Virus record (IMG/VR): IMGVR_UViG_3300032092_000262
Span: 1 to 23,628 of that record
Length of the DNA stretch: 23,628 nt
Strand: one strand, 5' to 3'
Origin: a virus
This document shows positions 14,387 through 22,405 of the stretch, in pieces. Position numbers and translations under genes: made by a program. Below the pieces are notes generated by a model that saw only the letters and a list, made by a program, of their open reading frames with translations, ran no database searches and was not told where the DNA came from. Positions within the stretch are counted from its first letter, which is position 1; each line of letters opens with the position of its first letter.

Positions 14387-16852
14387 TCACCTTCCTACGA
14401 ACTGATCAGACGCTCTATACTCCACAAGAGTAGTTATATTGTTATCTTTGAAGTATTTGATTGCAGCAGCAAGTTGTTCCTTTGAAAGTTCAAAGTAAGC
14501 ATCGCGCATAATTCTATACGCAGAACCAATATTGTTGTTGCTTGGATCAGCCCACCTATCTCGCAAAGATGTGTTTTTATACATTATGGATTCTTCATTC
14601 AATGGAACGGTGTACCATCTAAATGTTCCATTGAATCCGTATGGTATTTTAGTGTTGCCACCAGTAAGTCCAGTGTTTGTCTCGTATACTCTGAAATCGC
14701 TAAATCTACCAGACTTAAACGTATTGTCATAATTTGTATGATCCGATTCTGCACCAGTAAGCCCAAGATCTTCTGGAAGACTCTCTATAAAAGATAAAGT
14801 ATATTGCAATCGTTGTAAATCAAAGAAATACGTTTCAAGACCTCTTATAAATGCTGTGGTTGGATCTGTTCCTGATACGCCACGGCTGGTGACAACTCTT
14901 GTATACTCAGCAGAACCTCTTGCAATATTTCCAAAGTAGAATCCATTCAATAAAAGTTGATCCACATCGTTTTTGAGAATAAAGCCATTTGCCGGAACAC
15001 CCCCGTTGAACATAGGCTTGATAAGATACTCAACAAAATCTTCTGGTTTATATGGGACAGAACCACCTCTTGTTAGGTCATAGTCTTCGTTTCTTCCCGA
15101 TACCAATGGAACTATTCTATAATTGAACTTTCCTCTTTGATCCAAGAGTAACTTCCACATCTTAATCGATGATTGAATAGTTACTTTCATAGATTCCTTG
15201 AGGTTAAATAGCCTCTCTGCACTATTTCCACCCATGTCTTGATGGATGGTGCAATCTCTTCTTGACGTGTGATTTCTAGAAGAGGAACCCTGAAACGAAC
15301 CCTTTATTTGCACAGGTATAAATGGGTTAAATCTTGGAACAAACTCCATTGCAAAGAAGTTCATATCCTTGTAGCCACCATATTCCAACTGCTCTTGATA
15401 GATGTCATAGTAATATGAATCAAGGAAGTTCATGGTATTTCCGAGCGGACCTCTAGGACCAGCATTATCAGTAAACAACTTAAGGATGTTTGCTGGGACT
15501 AGACGTGAAGCCTGATATGTGTTGGATGCTGCTGTTGTAGCACCACCAAGCATGAAATACTCATTGTGGAACGATGACTCACCCGTGAGAGACTTGTGAT
15601 AACTGTTCCAACCAGAAGAGCCGCCCGATCCACCAAACGATGTTGCGCCTGTTGGTCCGAGATAGTTGTATGTGCTTGGCGGTGGGTAGAATGTAATACC
15701 CGCAATTCTGTTAAGGAAATATGATGCCCCAACACTCGCGTATGGATCAGTTCCATCCCTAGCAGTGCCTGGAGTTGGTATTGACTGAACCCACCCAAAC
15801 ACTGATGTGGTGTATGGATACGAATACTGACCCAAATTTGCGTTCACCGATGGAATTGCTCGGTATCTTCTAGGATATGTCTTAATCTCATTAAAGAACC
15901 TCTCATTGAAACTCTTACTGAGATTGAATCCATCAAGGTTAACGTAATTTCCTGTCTTACCGGAATTACGAATGAGTTCCACAGACCATGCTGGATTTGC
16001 TGAGTTTCCAACATACTGAGAAATCATTGCTGTTTGACCGTCCATAAGATCATTGTCCGAATACTTTATGAACGATGAATATGGTTCAAAAGAAGAAATA
16101 AGACCCGAGAAGGTTATTCCTCTATCGAATAGAATGGCGAAGTTTCTTCTTGTGGAGAAATGAATATCTGGTGTAAAGTAGATTGATCTTACCGACGCAC
16201 TTAAACCAGTATTTGCAGATAGACCGAAGTATAGCGGAGAGTCTAGCGTTGCAGTTGGTAATCCATTGCTGTGTGTAAGACCAAGAACTGATGGGTTTTC
16301 AAGTAATTGAAATGGTGAGAGAACTCCACCAAAGTTTACTATGGTGTATGTTCCAGCAGACGAACCCTTCAGGGTAACACCAGTGAATGCCGTTATTCCG
16401 ACTGGTTGATTTGAACCCGTAATGCTGTAAAACTGTGGGTACTGTAGAAGGATATTTGTATTGTCGTAGAGAGGTTTGAAAGCCCCATATGAAGATGAAT
16501 ATCCTATAGTGCAAAATTCTGCTTCTCTTAATTGATCTGCGTCATAAAGAACTTCATGACCTAAACTTTGGAGATATGTAAGACCAGCAAAGAATCTGCT
16601 GTGTTCAAAAGTCAATCCATCTCCCACACCAGTAAGAGAAGTAGTGAATGAGTTGCGATTTTCTGTTGGAGCGAAATACGGAATAATGCTTCTGCTGAAA
16701 AAAATCTCGGGTGTGATTTCTTTCTGTTCAACTGTAATTCGTATCTTCTTTATCGTATTTGCGGTGGTCAAATCAGCAGATTCAGTAGCAATCGTGATGA
16801 TACGATACTGATTTAAGAATCCATCCAGATTTCTTTCTGCTGTTGATGACAT
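14387..16852 (-). CDS. Large virion protein of unknown function between gp15 and gp16
   Basis: An 821-residue protein I do not recognise. It is rich in Gly, Ser, Thr, Asn, Tyr and Phe, with many short turns of the type GLTG, GVTL or GITF, so a beta-rich structural protein is likely. The N-terminus is more regular (IKKIRITVEQKEITPEIFFS, residues 28-47), and a helical segment lies at the C-terminus (FELSKEQLAAAIKYFKDN). There is no signal peptide, membrane segment or visible enzyme motif. The ATG is fused to the gp15 stop with no spacing and the gene is followed after six bases by gp16, so it is embedded in the neck/packaging operon. T4 has no gene at this place. Neck appendage, whisker-like or tail-associated roles are possible; this is inference from position. 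Confidence 0.75.
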   Translation of the reverse strand: MSSTAERNLDGFLNQYRIITIATESADLTTANTIKKIRITVEQKEITPEIFFSRSIIPYFAPTENRNSFTTSLTGVGDGLTFEHSRFFAGLTYLQSLGHEVLYDADQLREAEFCTIGYSSSYGAFKPLYDNTNILLQYPQFYSITGSNQPVGITAFTGVTLKGSSAGTYTIVNFGGVLSPFQLLENPSVLGLTHSNGLPTATLDSPLYFGLSANTGLSASVRSIYFTPDIHFSTRRNFAILFDRGITFSGLISSFEPYSSFIKYSDNDLMDGQTAMISQYVGNSANPAWSVELIRNSGKTGNYVNLDGFNLSKSFNERFFNEIKTYPRRYRAIPSVNANLGQYSYPYTTSVFGWVQSIPTPGTARDGTDPYASVGASYFLNRIAGITFYPPPSTYNYLGPTGATSFGGSGGSSGWNSYHKSLTGESSFHNEYFMLGGATTAASNTYQASRLVPANILKLFTDNAGPRGPLGNTMNFLDSYYYDIYQEQLEYGGYKDMNFFAMEFVPRFNPFIPVQIKGSFQGSSSRNHTSRRDCTIHQDMGGNSAERLFNLKESMKVTIQSSIKMWKLLLDQRGKFNYRIVPLVSGRNEDYDLTRGGSVPYKPEDFVEYLIKPMFNGGVPANGFILKNDVDQLLLNGFYFGNIARGSAEYTRVVTSRGVSGTDPTTAFIRGLETYFFDLQRLQYTLSFIESLPEDLGLTGAESDHTNYDNTFKSGRFSDFRVYETNTGLTGGNTKIPYGFNGTFRWYTVPLNEESIMYKNTSLRDRWADPSNNNIGSAYRIMRDAYFELSKEQLAAAIKYFKDNNITTLVEYRASDQFVGR

Positions 16853-17515
16853 TTACTCGTCCGTTAGTTCTCTAAAGGTTAGATCAATTTCGCGAATGAG
16901 ACCAGAGGTTCTTACTGGTCCGAAAATATAAGACTTTGTCTGAAAAATTAACGAGTGTGTAATCAATCTTCGTTCGTTCAAGTCGCCTTCGTAATCCTCA
17001 ACGCTATTAATCGAAGAAAGAATGATTGGCACATCCACTTTTCTATCTAGTTCTGTAAAGTTCATGCTTATAGTGAAGTCGGGGGTGAAATAGGGCAATA
17101 TCTGCTCTATGATCTGATATCCATCATCAATATTCCTATTCATTATGTTTAAGGTAAACTCTATATTGTATGGAACTTCACTATAAGCATAGGATATCGT
17201 ACTATCGTTTTCATCTCTGACTGAATATACCTTGTTCAGACTATTGAGTTTTCTGTTGTTGTCGTAAACCATCGAAGAGATTTCAAATGACATTCTTGGG
17301 AGGATGTTTTCGAAACTCTTTCTTGCAGGGTCTGCTTCATCAAGTTCCTTGATTTTGCGGACAAACTTTTCCTTTGGTCCATACGAGATCGGAACCTTTA
17401 TCTTCTTTTGTTCTGTGCCATCAGCCTCTTTGCGTGAGATGTATATCTCATTGAACAACGAGCCGAATGCAACTACCAATTTTCGAATGCTGCCATGATA
17501 GAAATAGCGAAACAT
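16853..17515 (-). CDS. 15: Tail sheath stabiliser / tail completion protein gp15
   Basis: A 220-residue protein (T4 gp15 is 272). It starts MFRYFYHGSIRK, as T4 starts MFGYFYNSSFRR. It has VPISYGPKEKF at 41-51 (T4 VPITYASKEHF), ILPRMSFE at 71-78 (T4 ILPRINLH), and the hallmark IIEQILPYFTPDF at 135-147 (T4 IVEQILPYFQPHF). The late LNERRLITHSLIFQ corresponds to T4 LSRRRIEWSLTFE. In T4 it forms the hexameric ring that caps tube and sheath at the head-proximal end and docks to the neck. The Pro-rich C-terminal tail of T4 gp15 is absent, which explains the shorter length. The stop is directly followed by the ATG of the 821-residue protein (TAAATG). Confidence 0.94.
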   Translation of the reverse strand: MFRYFYHGSIRKLVVAFGSLFNEIYISRKEADGTEQKKIKVPISYGPKEKFVRKIKELDEADPARKSFENILPRMSFEISSMVYDNNRKLNSLNKVYSVRDENDSTISYAYSEVPYNIEFTLNIMNRNIDDGYQIIEQILPYFTPDFTISMNFTELDRKVDVPIILSSINSVEDYEGDLNERRLITHSLIFQTKSYIFGPVRTSGLIREIDLTFRELTDE

Positions 17516-18369
17516 CAGTAGTTGCCCTCACTGAAAGGATCTTTGTCAGTGAAATCAATTATGTCCAACTTGGCGCGTTCCTTTTCTATATCACCACCAT
17601 CATCAAGATTAGCATTGATATACTTCTTTTCAGTTGTGGTGATGGTTTCATAATCAGCGGATGCATTTGATTGCTCTCCTCTGAGTCGTGCCAATGTTGA
17701 CGGTGTTCCTGTTTCAGTATGAACTTGAACGGTATTAACGAGAGAGTTAAAGTTAAGAATAGTTGCAGTCCAAGATGCGGAACCAAGACACGAACCTTGA
17801 TATATCTTCTCTCCTTCGTAAAACGCACCACAAACACCGCTGATTGTAAACTCTCTAACATTGGTGACAAGTTGAGTTTCGACATCATCAACCTCTTTGA
17901 TCTCGGTATCCATCTGCTCACCAGAGTATCTAAAGAGTTCGCATGAAAGTTCATATGCAAAGAATGAATTTCTGCTACCAACATATTTCACTTCATATAG
18001 ACCACCATACTCAGGGAAATAGATAAGATCGCCTTCTTGTGGGGATGTGTCGGTTCCATACCTCGCGGCTTCCTCAGAAAATCTTTTCTTGGAAACCATC
18101 AAATTAACAGAATCTTGTATGTTGATTCCAAACTTATCCATCAACTTGTTCTGAGATTCAAAGAACTCGTAATTGGAAACAAACATTTCCACCTGAAAAC
18201 TTTTGGTAAATTTAGATACAGGATCTTCACCAAAGAGATTGTCTAGATTTTGAAACTTGCGGAAGATATAATGCACATCAAAGCCATAGATCTTGATCTG
18301 TTCAACAACAAGTTGCTCAAACAAATCAGATTCGCGAGACGAGACTTTGAAGTAATTATTTCGTGCCAT
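17515..18369 (-). CDS. 14: Neck protein gp14
   Basis: A 284-residue protein (T4 gp14 is 256). Matching landmarks in order are ESIQMRGVECYYVPR-like VEQIKIYGFDVHYIFR near residue 23, LFGEDP at 45-50, FGINIQDSV in the slot of T4 FGMQVQDEV, EGDLIYFP at 112-119, FxYSGEE/FRYSGEQ, and a C-terminal DPFSEGNY like T4 SPFDNDFMD. gp14 forms the neck with gp13 and connects head to tail. The residues from about 160 to 240 (VCGAFYEGEKIYQGSCLGSA) have no clear counterpart in T4 and look like a small added domain, which explains the extra length. Start and stop each overlap the neighbouring gene by one base, indicating translational coupling through gp13-gp14-gp15. Confidence 0.93.
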   Translation of the reverse strand: MARNNYFKVSSRESDLFEQLVVEQIKIYGFDVHYIFRKFQNLDNLFGEDPVSKFTKSFQVEMFVSNYEFFESQNKLMDKFGINIQDSVNLMVSKKRFSEEAARYGTDTSPQEGDLIYFPEYGGLYEVKYVGSRNSFFAYELSCELFRYSGEQMDTEIKEVDDVETQLVTNVREFTISGVCGAFYEGEKIYQGSCLGSASWTATILNFNSLVNTVQVHTETGTPSTLARLRGEQSNASADYETITTTEKKYINANLDDGGDIEKERAKLDIIDFTDKDPFSEGNY

Positions 18370-19139
18370 CAGCCCACCATGAAATCCGTTGGTAGTTCGT
18401 ACTTGCTTTGCACAGTATCCTCAATCTTGGTAAGTTCCACCATCGCATCGTTGTACATGTCGCGAGCATCAAACTGCATTCCACCAGGCAATGCAATATT
18501 TGAGAACTTACTTAGATTGGCTGCCCATTGTCGTTTAATGAGTGCTGTGACATATTGCTTCAGGAGAATATCGTTGTATATCTCAGGATAAGTTTCTGGA
18601 TTCAATGCAACATAGGCTTGAACTAGTATCTTGTCGCCAACCTGAAGAGACTCAGACCAATCTGTGTTTATCTTGAGTTTATTGGTGACTCGACTAAAAC
18701 TTATACTTTTCTCGGGACTCAAGAATTGTTGTAACAACGAGAGATACTGCTTGGTTGTGTCGTAGTAGGACAAGTTTGATGTGCCTGTAAGGAATCCGTT
18801 AAAGTAATCGTTGAGCATCAACTGATATTGAACACTAAACATTCCGCTTTGAACGGCTTGATCAACAATAAAAATCTTTGTGACACTAATGATATTACCG
18901 CCACTAGAACCTGTGGTGATACTATTTGTGTTAATGTATTTGTTGTTTATATCTGTCTGAGTAATGATGTAAGGGACATAGACTTCTTCGACACCATCGA
19001 AGTGATATTCGGAGAAGAATTGAATGGCATCATCAATGCGATCTTCAACTTGAGCATCATCGACATTTATTTCAATGACGGGAAAGCCAAGCCGACGAAG
19101 GGCATAGTCTTTGAGATCTTCGCGTGATGTTATTGCCAT
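18369..19139 (-). CDS. 13: Neck protein gp13 (head closure)
   Basis: A 256-residue protein (T4 gp13 is about 309). The N-terminal pattern LKDYALRRLGFPVIEINV followed by EYHFDG at residues 44-49 parallels T4 gp13 (LKDVILRRLGAPIINVEL, then EYHFDG). The C-terminal ALPGGMQFDARDM (residues 216-228) matches the T4 LPGGVTIDGQ region, and both proteins end in a short hydrophobic -VG tail. In T4, gp13 joins gp14 to close the packaged head under the portal and receive the tail. The gene has a strong TAGGAGGT ribosome site. Its stop overlaps the gp14 start by one base (TGATG). It is shorter than T4 gp13 because the central region is reduced. Assignment rests on recalled T4 sequence and on synteny with gp14 and gp15. 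Confidence 0.9.
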   Translation of the reverse strand: MAITSREDLKDYALRRLGFPVIEINVDDAQVEDRIDDAIQFFSEYHFDGVEEVYVPYIITQTDINNKYINTNSITTGSSGGNIISVTKIFIVDQAVQSGMFSVQYQLMLNDYFNGFLTGTSNLSYYDTTKQYLSLLQQFLSPEKSISFSRVTNKLKINTDWSESLQVGDKILVQAYVALNPETYPEIYNDILLKQYVTALIKRQWAANLSKFSNIALPGGMQFDARDMYNDAMVELTKIEDTVQSKYELPTDFMVG

Positions 19140-19141
19140 TT

Positions 19142-19429
19142 CTACCTCCTAGCATTTCGAAGATGTTCAATATGCTTTTCGTCTATCTCTCTCTGCTGTT
19201 TGCAGAGTTTTATCTGTGCTTTATTTTTTAAAATGTTCTCGCCAAGGATATATGGAATATTCAAGCCAACTTGATTCAACCCGTTAGATTTATAATGTTT
19301 CTTGCCATCGTAATAATGAATAACATCTTCTACAACGTATTCCGAAAATATTGCTTGAACATCTTTAACGGAGAAAACTTCTCCATCAATAATAAAGATA
19401 TCACCAATACGCTTAAATCCAGTTATCAT
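19142..19429 (-). CDS. Small protein of unknown function
   Basis: A 95-residue protein I do not recognise. The N-terminal two thirds looks like a compact alpha/beta unit (GDIFIIDGEVFSVKDVQAIF, VIHYYDGKKHYKSN), and the last 30 residues form a basic helix (ILKNKAQIKLCKQQREIDEK). The start ATG overlaps the stop of the LamG gene in an ATGA arrangement. Two bases separate its TAG stop from the next ATG, and the strong Shine-Dalgarno sequence of gp13 (TAGGAGGT) lies inside its 3' end. This tight packing supports a real, co-translated gene. It has no hydrophobic segment, so a membrane role is unlikely. It may be a minor structural or assembly protein, but there is no direct evidence. Confidence 0.6.
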   Translation of the reverse strand: MITGFKRIGDIFIIDGEVFSVKDVQAIFSEYVVEDVIHYYDGKKHYKSNGLNQVGLNIPYILGENILKNKAQIKLCKQQREIDEKHIEHLRNARR

Positions 19430-21375
19430 GGTCCAAGTGCTTCTGGTTCCTCTGATGCAAATGGTAAGTTCTTCGTACCACCACTAGTCTTTCCATTTTT
19501 AACACCACTCTTCGTTGTTGCCGCTGCAATTTCTCGTTTAACGGATCTATATTTCTCATCAAGTCGAGCATAGTAATCAAGCAAATCAAGACGAAGATTA
19601 CTTATTTGTTGAGCAGTTAACACTCTATCAAAATTCAATCCATCGGTAAATCTATAACTCGACAAGCATATTCCTTGAGTTGCAAGCAATCCACTAGTCA
19701 AAATGTAGTTTAACGTATTGGTATCAAATGGATTTATGAACAGCGAATTGTATGCTCCTGCTGAAAATCCATATGAATCGCCGCTTGAGAATAATCTACC
19801 AAATGGATTTTTGCCTAAAAGAGTATCAAAAGCATTACCACACGAACCACGATTACCACAAGCACCTTGAATGAGTTCAGATCGTTCAAGCATGTTTTCA
19901 AACTTGACGTTGGTGTTATAGTGATTGATGAAATCTTGAAGAGTCAATCCGCTATCTGTAATTGATATCAGATTGAAAGAATAATCATAATCAACAGCAT
20001 TTCCCAAAGTTGTTCCTAATGGGAACGGATTAAAGTATCTTCTTGAGATTGGACCATACGCAAGAGAGAAGCCTGTGGCATCGGTATATGCGGTTGCCCC
20101 ACTCAAACCACGTTGATAACGATAGACATCACGAACGCCAACACTAGCGGTAGTTGCAAGACCAACAGTTCCTCCTGGGAGGAAAGTGAGATCCGTCATT
20201 CTAGAAACTATTCCAACCAAATAATCTGTGCTTTCTGCAAAGAAAGCATCATACCCATCAAGGTTGTTGAAGTTCATTACAAAGCAAATGTCTTGTGACT
20301 GATGTGTAAATCCTGCAAGAGTTGGAACTCCTGTGAGTGTGTTTCCGCCATATGGATAGAAGCCGTAAGCAGAAATAAATCCGCCCGTGTTGTCTGCATC
20401 AAAGACTCGCAAAGAGTCAATATACCCATTAAAAGATTCGGAGCCGCTATGGTTGTTTCCGATATAAAGCCCGGACGTATTGGTGTTCTCAGGAATTAAA
20501 GTAAATCCACCACTAACAGTAAATTTCTTTATGTTATTGAAATATGCACTAATGTCATAACTAGAACCGGATGCGTTGGTTTTGATTAGAGATACTGCAA
20601 CATGATTCCAAGCATTTAAACTTATTCCGGCTGAGTTAACGATATTTTGTGTTTGATTGAACCCTGAAGTCGTTCCATTTATTTGCCATACAAATTGAAG
20701 TTGAGTTCCGCTGCTGTCATATGACAACTTCCAATTTGCAGATGCGCCATCAGTTCCCTTTTGTATTAGCGTAAAATTATTTGCTAAACTCGTTGGGTAG
20801 AAAAACATCTCAAATCCATAACTAGAATATGCATTGCTGGTATTTCCTGCACCGAGCATGTTGTGGGGAGCAGTCGTTCCAGTTCTAGATCTTTTTACGA
20901 GATTTGTAACATAAACAAATCCACCTGTAGCACCACCACCATCCCGCGTAAACTTTCCGGATGATGTGCCAAATTTCTTAACTGTGGATGAGTGTGTTGG
21001 TTTTGTGGTTGAACTGCTTGTGTTGTAAACAACAGTAGTTTTTGTTATGTCTTGAACGATTGGTGAGTTGAATGACAAGTATGGGTATGGATTCTGCATA
21101 CCAAGAATAACTTCAACTCTTGGATCATAATAAGTATCACGTTCTATATTCTGAATTATTCTTGATCCATCAATGTTAAAGTCTTCGGCTGGTGCTATAG
21201 CATTTTCTAAAGCAGAGAGTTCATCTCCAGTTGGTAAATATGCTTCATCGATGTAAGCATATAGTCTTCTATTGAGAATATCACCAAACTCAGGAATATC
21301 AAAATCGGTATACGCTTTTGGATATATTCGGGTGATCTTTCCGTATTGATTAAGTGTGACTAGTCTAAAAGCCAT
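19426..21375 (-). CDS. LamG/concanavalin-like domain virion protein
   Basis: A 649-residue protein. Residues about 110-330 look like a laminin-G/concanavalin A-like jelly roll. They contain the strand YGFEMFFYP, then LIQKGTDG, the characteristic AWNHVAVSLIK near residue 258, and LYIGNNHSGSESFNGYIDSLRVFD near residues 300-325; this order (F-E-W-F strand, WNHVA, YIDELRIFD-like end) is the usual LamG_3 signature. Such domains bind glycans or other surface ligands, so host or particle adhesion is likely. Outside it are an N-terminal segment with YIDEAYLPTGDE, a Cys-rich turn (ACGNRGSCGN) near residue 500, and a charged helical segment near residue 605 (ISNLRLDLLDYYARLDEKYR) before a Gly/Lys-rich tail. 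GAGG lies five bases before the ATG. Its stop overlaps the next gene by ATGA. The virion role is inferred from its neighbours. Confidence 0.75.
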   Translation of the reverse strand: MAFRLVTLNQYGKITRIYPKAYTDFDIPEFGDILNRRLYAYIDEAYLPTGDELSALENAIAPAEDFNIDGSRIIQNIERDTYYDPRVEVILGMQNPYPYLSFNSPIVQDITKTTVVYNTSSSTTKPTHSSTVKKFGTSSGKFTRDGGGATGGFVYVTNLVKRSRTGTTAPHNMLGAGNTSNAYSSYGFEMFFYPTSLANNFTLIQKGTDGASANWKLSYDSSGTQLQFVWQINGTTSGFNQTQNIVNSAGISLNAWNHVAVSLIKTNASGSSYDISAYFNNIKKFTVSGGFTLIPENTNTSGLYIGNNHSGSESFNGYIDSLRVFDADNTGGFISAYGFYPYGGNTLTGVPTLAGFTHQSQDICFVMNFNNLDGYDAFFAESTDYLVGIVSRMTDLTFLPGGTVGLATTASVGVRDVYRYQRGLSGATAYTDATGFSLAYGPISRRYFNPFPLGTTLGNAVDYDYSFNLISITDSGLTLQDFINHYNTNVKFENMLERSELIQGACGNRGSCGNAFDTLLGKNPFGRLFSSGDSYGFSAGAYNSLFINPFDTNTLNYILTSGLLATQGICLSSYRFTDGLNFDRVLTAQQISNLRLDLLDYYARLDEKYRSVKREIAAATTKSGVKNGKTSGGTKNLPFASEEPEALGP

Positions 21376-21382
21376 GATTTCC

Positions 21383-22405
21383 TCAAATGCTGAATCCGTT
21401 GCTTACCAATGTTGCCAAACTATATGATGATGTATAATATAGATTTCCTGTTCCCGTAGCACCCGATCCATCTTCTGGTTGTTTCATATATGTTGGCGGT
21501 TTTACTGATTGATAGTTATTTCTGTATGTGATGATTCCGAATAATGGGGGCAATAAATTCATAACCGATACCGTGGCAAAAGGTGTTGAAGTCCCAACTA
21601 TATTTGAAAAATCTGCTGAATGTGCAAACGGAACGTAGTTGTAACTTGCATAGCCTCCAGCACCAAGACTTGTAGACACATTTCCTATTTGAGAAACGGG
21701 AGTATAGTACTCAGACCAAATAAATCTCAATGGTTGTGTTCCCACAATTCCAGATCCAGAAAACCCTGCTGAAAGAGTCAATGTTGATAGTTGTGTTGAT
21801 GAATTTTGAATATATGAACTAGCAACGCTACCAAAGTGTGTTGCATTGGCACCAGCATCATCATCCCACCAACGAATTGCCGTTTCAAACTCAACGTTTG
21901 TGATAGACCCATTGAATGCTGCATATTGACTAAAATCCATTGGGAATATGGATTGACTATATTTCGTGGAGATTGATGACCCCGAACCAGCATAATAGTT
22001 AAACTTATGAATAGAAGACACGGATGAGACGACATCAATACTGGAAGTTTTTGATGCTGCATATCCAAAGTTTCCAACATAGGCTGCACAAGCATTTAGT
22101 TTTGCACTTGATGTATTTGCAACCAGATATGAGCATAAACGCGACAATACTGCAACAGATCCATTTGCTGTTAGATTGCTGTTTTGTAAAGCAACATAAG
22201 AGCCACCAACAGCAGCATTCTGACCTACTATCTGATAGTCATACGAAGTAGGAGCAATTCCTTGAGAAACAGCATCACCACCGGGATCAAGCACTGGGTT
22301 GGTTCCCTCTTCACCCGATGAAGAGCCACTACCCCCTATGATAATTTCTTCTTGTTCACCGTTGGAACTTCCGCCTTCATACTCTAGTGGTCCACCTAAT
22401 CCCAT
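21383..22405 (-). CDS. Gly/Ser-rich virion or tail-fibre protein, unknown function
   Basis: A 340-residue protein that I do not recognise. The first 50 residues are a low-complexity Gly/Ser/Glu segment (GGSSNGEQEE, GGSGSSSGEEG) that looks like a flexible linker or anchor. The rest is Ser/Ala/Tyr/Asn-rich, typical of beta-structured phage appendages, with no signal peptide or membrane segment. The start ATG overlaps the preceding stop by one base, and GGGAG lies seven bases upstream, so the start is well supported. It sits between the possible beta-helix protein and the LamG-domain protein, and the three read as one appendage operon. An attachment or decoration role is inferred from context and composition only. 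Confidence 0.65.
   Translation of the reverse strand: MGLGGPLEYEGGSSNGEQEEIIIGGSGSSSGEEGTNPVLDPGGDAVSQGIAPTSYDYQIVGQNAAVGGSYVALQNSNLTANGSVAVLSRLCSYLVANTSSAKLNACAAYVGNFGYAASKTSSIDVVSSVSSIHKFNYYAGSGSSISTKYSQSIFPMDFSQYAAFNGSITNVEFETAIRWWDDDAGANATHFGSVASSYIQNSSTQLSTLTLSAGFSGSGIVGTQPLRFIWSEYYTPVSQIGNVSTSLGAGGYASYNYVPFAHSADFSNIVGTSTPFATVSVMNLLPPLFGIITYRNNYQSVKPPTYMKQPEDGSGATGTGNLYYTSSYSLATLVSNGFSI

Noticed and set aside
19287-19294. TATAAATC on the minus strand, seven of eight matches to the T4 late box
   Set aside because: It is inside the 95-residue gene, about 150 bases before gp13, with a mismatch at the last position; the evidence is too weak.
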